In this document: positions 58,474-64,000 of the stretch, piece after piece | Numbering within the stretch: position 1 is the stretch's first letter | Layout: every line of letters begins with the position of its first letter | DNA from: Bhargavaea changchunensis | GTDB lineage: Bacteria; Bacillota; Bacilli; Bacillales_A; Planococcaceae | Assembly: GCF_042665595.1 (NCBI RefSeq) | Contig: NZ_JBHTCT010000036.1 | Location: 62,001-126,000, forward strand | Reading direction: 5' to 3' | DNA: 64,000 bases | Made by a program: the position numbers and the translations under genes | The notes under the pieces: model-generated | What the model was told of the DNA's origin: nothing | Databases searched by the model: none | What the model saw: only the letters and a program-made list of their open reading frames with translations

Positions 58474-61032
58474 TTAACGCCATCCGCTGATGCGCTCGGG
58501 TTCCGGGACGAATTCCGAGGACAGCGCACGCATCCTTGCCTCAAGCAGCCGGCGGCGGCCTTCAGGTGTCCTCGTATAGATCAGATCGGCCCGGCCGACA
58601 CGCTTTTTCCATTCTTCCAGGAAGATTTCCACGGTCTCCTTTTTACGCCCCAGTTCCTCCGGCACGGCATGGATGTCGGTCCGCTTTCCGAATCCGCGCG
58701 AGCGCCGCACAATCAGGTATCGCGGGTTCTCAATCGGTCCGAGCAGTTCGGCGAGTGCGTTCATGAACCGGGTCTTTTCATGGGTCGTGCCTACCGTGAG
58801 CCAGCATGTGTAATAGCCCTGCCCGTCATCAGTGACCCGGATGGCATCCTCTTCTATCGGCTCGGCCAACATCCCGCTCCGGTGCATCGCGGCATACAGC
58901 GCTTCCGCGATCTCCTTCAGGCTCGATTCGACAGAGGGATGCCGCATGTACAGTCGGCCAGCACGCCAGAAGGAAGGCGCGGCGACCGCAAGCCCGGCAA
59001 GCCCGCCCCAAAGAGTGGATTCACCGAACGGCGTGTCGGTCAGCTGGCGAATCCAGCCGCCCGCGTCCCACGCCGCACCGGCCGCAGTGAATCCGGCCAC
59101 ATATAAAAGCCCCTTCAGCGTATTGTCGAGATAAAATGGCCTCGGGACGGAGCGGCGCGGCAGGACCGCCTCCTCCACCATCCGGTTGCCGGAATCGACA
59201 GCTCGCATCCACCGCTCCCGGAGCGATTCCCGCGAGCAGGCCCGTCGCTCCATTTCCGCGTTCAGCCGGTCGATCTCCTCCATTGAAAAAGGAGGCTCCC
59301 CGACCGCGAGCCGTCCGATGCCCGTCTCGATTATATCCCGCTCCGCCCCCGGCCCCGCAAGCGAACGGAACCGGCGGACGAGCGACCGCCAGTCATCGCC
59401 GCCGTCTTCCGCGTCGCGGTCGACAGTGACCAAATGCCAGATCGACGCCGTCTTGTCCCGGTCAGCCGGGTTGCGGCGGATCGCCCGGCCGCGCATCTGA
59501 TTGGACAGCATGTACGAACCGACATAGGACGCCATGATGAGCGAGTTCACACATGGCGCGTCCCAGCCCTCGCCGAGGAGAGCCGCCGTCCCGGTGAGCA
59601 CATCGATTTCGCCTTTTTCAAGAAGCTCTGTGACAGCCGCGACCATTCCCTGCCGGTTCGCATCGTTCACGGGGATCCGCACGAACGACGGATCATGCGG
59701 GAGCGGCACCGCCCCCTCCAGCCTCGACGCTGCCGTTGCCGGCACGACCGCAATCGAGCCTGTAAGAATGGCCGGCTTCACCTGGTCACTCAACGTCCGC
59801 CGCAGCATCTCGAACACCGGAACCGCGCCGATCCGGGTCAGCGGCTTTTCATCTCCGGGCGCAGACGGCATGTCATCCGCCCGTATGTAATCGGTCAGGA
59901 TGACCATACGCAACCGATCACCTAATATCTCTCTTTCAAGACGAACGGTCTCCGCAACTGCCTTAAGTTTCGATTGGCTCTGGACAAGCGCGCGGCTGAT
60001 CGCCGGCGTGGACGTCAGGTAAACGGCGCGCCGGTGGATGACCCCGATCCGGGACAGCTTTTTACGCAGACGTTTGACCGTTTCCTCCTCTTCGTCCCCC
60101 AGCCGGAACAAAAGACCCGTGAGCAGCTCTTCCATCCAGCTCCGGTCAAGTGCCGGCATCGTCTCCTCCGGCATGCCGATCAGAGGCAGCGCTTCCCGGT
60201 ACGCCTCCGAACCGCTTTCCTTCAATACCATCAGCATCGCCGAAAACACCGCCGGCATCCCGAGGATCTCCTCGACATGGGCCCCCGTCTTAGCGATCCA
60301 CCGGTGCTGCTCGAGATAGCGGATGAATTCCCCGTCTTCCCGCAGCTCATCCAGGAATTCATCCGTCCGTTCCCGGAACGCCAAAATATCAGAGAGCTCT
60401 CCGGCCGATGGAACCGTGAAGCGGATATAATCCTGATGCGGACACAGGTCGCCCGCCTTCACGAGCGAGGCAACCGGGATTTCGAGATCGATCGGTCCGC
60501 ACAGCGAAACGTACCGCTGCCATCCGGCCGGCGACTCGTCATAAGGAGGCGTCGCGGTCAGGGCGACAACCACCGGGTTTCCGATCCCCTCTTTAATATC
60601 CATCATCGTTTTCCACCAGGAAGTCCGAAGGTGATGCGCCTCGTCCAACACAATCGTGCCTAAACCTTCGGCGAGCAGCGGCCCTTCCCCGCCAGATTTG
60701 AACAGCGCGTGAAGCGACTGGTACGTTGTCACCGTCACAAATGCCGGCGACGAAAGATCAGACGACAGCCAGTCCGGCCGAACGCCCTCCAGGAACAGTC
60801 CGGTGAGCCGGTCCGTCCACTGCTCCCTGAGCGCAATCGTCGGAGCGACAATCAGCGTCCGCCTGCCGATCCGCCGCATCACCTCCAGCCCCAGCACCGT
60901 CTTCCCCGAACCCGGCGGCGCGACCAGATGGAGATGCCCATTTTCCAGGTGCTGATCAAGCTCCGACAACACCTCTTCCTGATAAGACCGCCAAGGATGG
61001 CAGAACCTCATCGCCACCGGAAACTTCTCCAT
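58474..61032 (-). CDS. Large SF2 DEAD/DEAH helicase-like protein
   Basis: 852 aa. RecA-like domain 1 has Walker A APPGSGKT (38-45), DEAH (130-133) and TATPPY. Domain 2 has the arginine-finger region SNQMRGRAIRR. The C-terminal third (about 610-852) is not a known helicase part and has two hydrophobic stretches (LYVAGFTAAGAAW, and LWGGLAGLAVAAPSFW). ATG follows GGAGGAGGTAATCAG. Resembles restriction-type or defence helicases; no partner nuclease is adjacent, so the role is open. Confidence 0.82.
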   Translation of the reverse strand: MEKFPVAMRFCHPWRSYQEEVLSELDQHLENGHLHLVAPPGSGKTVLGLEVMRRIGRRTLIVAPTIALREQWTDRLTGLFLEGVRPDWLSSDLSSPAFVTVTTYQSLHALFKSGGEGPLLAEGLGTIVLDEAHHLRTSWWKTMMDIKEGIGNPVVVALTATPPYDESPAGWQRYVSLCGPIDLEIPVASLVKAGDLCPHQDYIRFTVPSAGELSDILAFRERTDEFLDELREDGEFIRYLEQHRWIAKTGAHVEEILGMPAVFSAMLMVLKESGSEAYREALPLIGMPEETMPALDRSWMEELLTGLLFRLGDEEEETVKRLRKKLSRIGVIHRRAVYLTSTPAISRALVQSQSKLKAVAETVRLEREILGDRLRMVILTDYIRADDMPSAPGDEKPLTRIGAVPVFEMLRRTLSDQVKPAILTGSIAVVPATAASRLEGAVPLPHDPSFVRIPVNDANRQGMVAAVTELLEKGEIDVLTGTAALLGEGWDAPCVNSLIMASYVGSYMLSNQMRGRAIRRNPADRDKTASIWHLVTVDRDAEDGGDDWRSLVRRFRSLAGPGAERDIIETGIGRLAVGEPPFSMEEIDRLNAEMERRACSRESLRERWMRAVDSGNRMVEEAVLPRRSVPRPFYLDNTLKGLLYVAGFTAAGAAWDAGGWIRQLTDTPFGESTLWGGLAGLAVAAPSFWRAGRLYMRHPSVESSLKEIAEALYAAMHRSGMLAEPIEEDAIRVTDDGQGYYTCWLTVGTTHEKTRFMNALAELLGPIENPRYLIVRRSRGFGKRTDIHAVPEELGRKKETVEIFLEEWKKRVGRADLIYTRTPEGRRRLLEARMRALSSEFVPEPERISGWR

Positions 61033-61091
61033 CTGATTACCTCCTCCCGCCTTCCGCCAGGCATTATTCTTATTCTTCTCCTTATCCTATC

Positions 61092-61121
61092 AAACCCGCA
61101 GGGAGGTGTCCCTGCGGGTTT
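61092..61121. terminator. Terminator hairpin, left of AT-rich cassette
   Basis: AAACCCGCAGG / CCTGCGGGTTT around a short loop. 28 of 30 bases match the hairpin at 61951-61980. Confidence 0.82.
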
Positions 61122-61236
61122 AAAATTCAATTTTCTTCAGTATAATAAAATGAAATAGATAAAATTGGGATTTTAATTGCTTTAGTCAGAGCGGATTCAA
61201 AAGTTAATCTTCTAGATAAAGGGGGGCATTGTTAAC

Positions 61237-61452
61237 ATGGAACATAACAAAAAGACGGGTTGGACCTATAATTGGATATATACTTTAGTTGCTTTAGGTG
61301 CATTGGGAGTGGTTGCAATCTTGAACTTTTTAGTTGGCCCATCAATGTTTCTCCCTCAAACCGCATCATTTGTACTAGCACTTGCAATTACTTTCCCTAT
61401 CAATGTGGCTATTAATTTATATAGATATATAAGAAACAAAAAGGCTTCTTAA
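61237..61452 (+). CDS. Small two-span membrane protein, unknown
   Basis: 71 aa, AT-rich gene. Hydrophobic segments YTLVALGALGVVAILNFLV and FVLALAITFPINVAINL, basic tail YIRNKKAS. AAAGGGGGGCATTGTTAAC precedes the ATG. Family not recognised. First gene of the AT-rich cassette right of the helicase. Confidence 0.65.
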   Translation: MEHNKKTGWTYNWIYTLVALGALGVVAILNFLVGPSMFLPQTASFVLALAITFPINVAINLYRYIRNKKAS

Positions 61453-61547
61453 AGCCGATTACAGGAAATTTATCGTTCCGTTAAAGGAACAAAGTATATA
61501 GAAATGGAACTAATTTAATATGCCGATTGAAAAAAGGAGCGAAGGCT

Positions 61548-61919
61548 ATGCGCCAATCATTTATTGAACAAGTACATTACATTAGAATTCCTGTAAAAGA
61601 TTTAAAACTGTCCGCACGATGGTATAGGGATGTATTAGGGCTCCAGTTACTAGACACTACGGATGAACGTGCAATCATTAAAGTAAATGAAGGACATTTC
61701 TTGCTGATCTTAGTTCCTACCGAAGATGAAACATATGCACACTTTACAATTGACCATGAACCAGAATTCAGCATCGGCTTTACAAGTCCGGAATTATCCA
61801 ACTTTCATCAACACTTAATTGATCATCAAGTTAAGGTCGAAGATATTAAAGAGGATAACGGCCATGCCTTCTTCCACTTTTATGACCCCAATGGAAATAA
61901 ACTTCAAGTACACTGGTAA
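61548..61919 (+). CDS. VOC-family glyoxalase/dioxygenase-like protein
   Basis: 123 aa. VOC fold: VHYIRIPVKDLKLSARWYRDVLGL at the start, FHFYDPNGNKLQVHW at the end (metal-binding His and Glu positions of the family are partly present). Start at 61548 after AAAAAAGGAGCGAAGGCT; the ORF from 61527 has no ribosome site. AT-rich. Possible resistance or detoxification enzyme; substrate unknown. Confidence 0.85.
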   Translation: MRQSFIEQVHYIRIPVKDLKLSARWYRDVLGLQLLDTTDERAIIKVNEGHFLLILVPTEDETYAHFTIDHEPEFSIGFTSPELSNFHQHLIDHQVKVEDIKEDNGHAFFHFYDPNGNKLQVHW

Positions 61920-61950
61920 TGGGTCCAAGGCGGCCTGAGCAATAGGCGAT

Positions 61951-61980
61951 AAACCCGCAGGAAGGAGTCCCTGCGGGTTT
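61951..61980. terminator. Terminator hairpin, right of AT-rich cassette
   Basis: Same hairpin as 61092-61121 with two changes in the loop region; serves the VOC gene and the convergent immunity gene. Confidence 0.85.
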
Positions 61981-61988
61981 CTTTTCAC

Positions 61989-62459
61989 TTAGTTATCTTG
62001 GCTTTTCACTTCTTCAAACCATGCATCAAAAATATGGTCCGGAAGCAACTCTTCACTATTTGAATACACCAGATCATAGCGATATTTCCCGCTAAGTTTG
62101 TTTTGTTTCGCATTATAATGCAGCTTGATTTCTGTTGGCATTTCCCGATTATATTCTTCGCATTTTTTTCGTATCTCTTTTAAGTTCTTAATGCCGATTT
62201 TCAGTATTGCCAACTGCCTGTTATCAGAAACATCATACTCATGTGTTTGTAAATTACCTGTTTGTTGAACAGTCTGATTTAATTGATGTTTGTGGACAAC
62301 CTGCCCATTAACCTTATAGAAAACATCAAAAGCATACATGTTAGGTTCAAACGAGCCATAGATATATATTTCATCTGCTTGATGATCTGCATATTCCATA
62401 CAAACTGCAACCATATCGGTCTGTGCTTCAGAAAAGTAATCCTCAAATGTCTTGCCCAC
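61989..62459 (-). CDS. Probable immunity protein (DUF600/YezG-like)
   Basis: 156 aa, AT-rich. Mixed alpha/beta, with IYIYGSFEPNMYAFDVFYKV and an end KYRYDLVYSNSEELLPDHIF that resemble the YezG/DUF600 immunity fold; assignment is weak. GTG start behind GGGGAGATATTA. Third gene of the LXG toxin operon, the position where accessory immunity genes lie. Confidence 0.55.
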   Translation of the reverse strand: MGKTFEDYFSEAQTDMVAVCMEYADHQADEIYIYGSFEPNMYAFDVFYKVNGQVVHKHQLNQTVQQTGNLQTHEYDVSDNRQLAILKIGIKNLKEIRKKCEEYNREMPTEIKLHYNAKQNKLSGKYRYDLVYSNSEELLPDHIFDAWFEEVKSQDN

Positions 62460-62474
62460 TAATATCTCCCCGTT

Positions 62475-62915
62475 TTATATGAGTTGTTTTATGAAAGAAC
62501 TGAAACTATCTGCAATCCAATAGGTGTTCTCTTCATCTGTAGACTCATCAAATTGATAAGAGTCATCCCAGTAATAAACGCCCTCAAATTCGCCCTCGCA
62601 AATCAGAACAATGAACCCCTGCATCAAGTCGTCACCGATGATCATCGCATGTTCCAGTAAATCATCCTCAAATTTGTTCATCCAGGTTTCAATGTCGGAT
62701 GTTCTACTACCAGTTTGCAACCCATACAACACGTCAACATGAATATAGGCAGAGATGTCCTTTATAAAAACTTTGTTCTCATCATTTTTTTCTATAACGC
62801 CACCATTGAATTCCTTCAAAAATTCCACATAATCATATGGCAGTTTTACTTCATACTGTTTTTCAATTTTAGTGATTTCCTGCAGCGTTGCACTACCGAA
62901 CTTTTGAATAGTCAT
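62475..62915 (-). CDS. SMI1/KNR4 (SUKH) immunity protein
   Basis: 146 aa. SUKH fold: ATLQEITKIEKQYEVKLPYDY, then FLKEFNGGVI and the end YWIADSFSSFIKQLI. SUKH proteins neutralise toxin nucleases. It starts 10 bases after the toxin stop codon (AAGGAGATTAAT ribosome site), so it is the cognate immunity gene. The longer ORF from 63104 overlaps the toxin and is rejected. Confidence 0.85.
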   Translation of the reverse strand: MTIQKFGSATLQEITKIEKQYEVKLPYDYVEFLKEFNGGVIEKNDENKVFIKDISAYIHVDVLYGLQTGSRTSDIETWMNKFEDDLLEHAMIIGDDLMQGFIVLICEGEFEGVYYWDDSYQFDESTDEENTYWIADSFSSFIKQLI

Positions 62916-62925
62916 ATTAATCTCC

Positions 62926-64000
62926 TTAATTTCGTTTTTTGAGAGCCATGCCGCCTCTATGGGTATATTCTTTGTGAATTTCCTTATTAATCTCTTGCAT
63001 GGTTTTGCCATCTTGATGATGGTGCCAAGTATTATTTTTCGCATCTCTAGGGCCATTTGGTGCCAACTCATCAGCTCTTTTGAAATCGGTATTATAGTTT
63101 TCAAATCTTCCTATATTAACCTCTTGTTTTACAAATCCAGCCTCTTTAAAGTCGGGAAATCCATTAGGATATCTGACAAAGTGGCCATCAGGATGCTGAT
63201 AAATCCATGTTCCATTTTTATCAATATACACACGCCCACCTTTCTCTATCCACTTCCTTGGATTAGGTGAATTCTTGGGTTTAGTTAATAATTCCTCTTT
63301 GGATACAGCATCTGGTTGATCATATTTTTTCTCAATCCCTTTTATTTTTCCGGTCATAGCAGTACTATTTATACCTTTACCAGCTCGTCCCATTCCATCT
63401 GCCGCATTGCTAATCCCCAAAATTTCCCCACCCAATTTAATACCTTTAATCAGCTTTCCTACAGGCAAAAGAGAAGCGCCTGCAAGAACTTTTTCTCCAC
63501 TTGATGTTTCGGGATCTGTAAGAGTCTCTAAATCTTCAAGAAACAAAAAGTCCATAATGCCTTTCCCAACGCTCATCGCGCCTTCCCCGGCTTCTTCTAA
63601 GAATTGCCCGACGCTATTTTCTCTAATTCCCTCTTCATCTTTATGTGGTATAGCTTCTGAAAGATTGTATGTATTTGTCTCACCTGCTATGGCCAAAGGT
63701 ACAGGATAGGAGTTTGCTCCGGATACCGTGTTGGGACGATTCAATCCTGCCATATTAGAAAGTCCTCCAACAGATGCGTCATGCGCAGTGAAGGAAAGTC
63801 GCAGCGGATGCCGGGCCGTGACTGCTTTCCATGAATCTGTAGGAAAATCGACGCCTGTCAATCCCTCTGCCATCATACTCTCTACATCAATGATCCACTG
63901 CTCCATCTTCTTCAAATCTATGGCAACAGGAGATAAAGCCGCAGTCTGGCTTTGGTCGAATTCCATCAGTCCTTCAATAGTAGAGTCGCGCTGTCTCTCC
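62926..64000 (-). CDS. LXG polymorphic toxin with WHH nuclease tip, partial
   Basis: The 3' part of a longer gene; the reading frame stays open to the window edge, so the in-frame ATG at 63966 is internal. MEFDQSQTAALSPVAIDLKK and the following helix match the end of LXG secretion domains. A Gly-rich linker region (about 110-200 of the visible part) leads to a C-terminal WHH-type nuclease: NNTWHHHQDGKTMQEINKEI, then THRGGMALKK. This predicts contact-dependent DNA/RNA cleavage in competitors. Immunity gene follows. Confidence 0.85.
   Translation of the reverse strand, partial: ERQRDSTIEGLMEFDQSQTAALSPVAIDLKKMEQWIIDVESMMAEGLTGVDFPTDSWKAVTARHPLRLSFTAHDASVGGLSNMAGLNRPNTVSGANSYPVPLAIAGETNTYNLSEAIPHKDEEGIRENSVGQFLEEAGEGAMSVGKGIMDFLFLEDLETLTDPETSSGEKVLAGASLLPVGKLIKGIKLGGEILGISNAADGMGRAGKGINSTAMTGKIKGIEKKYDQPDAVSKEELLTKPKNSPNPRKWIEKGGRVYIDKNGTWIYQHPDGHFVRYPNGFPDFKEAGFVKQEVNIGRFENYNTDFKRADELAPNGPRDAKNNTWHHHQDGKTMQEINKEIHKEYTHRGGMALKKRN

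Overview
The window looks like the chromosome of a Gram-positive member of the Bacillales, probably a moderately GC-rich Planococcaceae species. This is inferred from strong AGGAGG ribosome sites, lipoprotein SBPs, relatives of YdaT, YerD, NfrA, YdhG, YlbC, SwrC and flotillin, and SigB- and SigW-like promoters. No rRNA, tRNA, prophage, insertion sequence or CRISPR array was found. Most of the window is housekeeping and accessory metabolism. The right end (about 61.1-64.0 kb) and a short segment near 57.6-58.3 kb are clearly more AT-rich and look acquired.

Layout. 0-6.5 kb: peptide ABC transporter (ATPase, two permeases) divergent from two tandem peptide-binding lipoproteins. 6.5-12 kb: HflX, a glyoxalase-like protein, a BCCT transporter and a PutP symporter. 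12-19.6 kb: YdaT-like stress protein, acyl-CoA synthetase, FMN glutamate-synthase-like protein, nitroreductase, methyltransferase, purine nucleoside phosphorylase and an XRE regulator. 19.6-25.6 kb: TPR protein, ATP-pyrophosphatase, PCYCGC lipoprotein, fumarase and an export ABC system. 25.8-31.2 kb: GtrA, a candidate type I toxin-antitoxin locus, small membrane proteins, flotillin/NfeD under a SigW-type promoter, a cold-shock protein, and a divergent MarR/CarD pair. 31.4-38.9 kb: MMPL transporter, orphan peptide permeases, EamA, HIT, and a compact operon with overlapping tiny membrane proteins. 39-46.5 kb: tandem Zn alcohol dehydrogenases, DUF3298 protein, SDR, bile-acid-symporter homologue, CAP-domain protein and Cu/Zn SOD lipoprotein. 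47-54.4 kb: SwrC-like RND pump with a divergent TetR regulator, PurC and two diguanylate cyclases. 54.5-61 kb: metal chaperone, P-type ATPase, Fnr-like regulator with four candidate ligand cysteines, a decayed acetyltransferase and a large SF2 helicase. 61-64 kb: AT-rich genes ending in an LXG polymorphic toxin with a WHH nuclease tip and two immunity-type genes.

The most unusual signal is a set of seven intergenic arrays (near 12.6, 21.0, 21.8, 25.7, 46.6, 47.0 and 56.8 kb). Each repeats a short core word at a strict 20- or 21-bp period with unrelated spacers between copies. Two arrays 35 kb apart share the same core word, and one is arranged head-to-head (4+4 copies). The repeats are not CRISPR and are not likely to be coding. 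I do not recognise the class. A second recurring pattern is near-identical terminator hairpins bracketing AT-rich cargo (57.6/58.3 kb and 61.1/61.95 kb).
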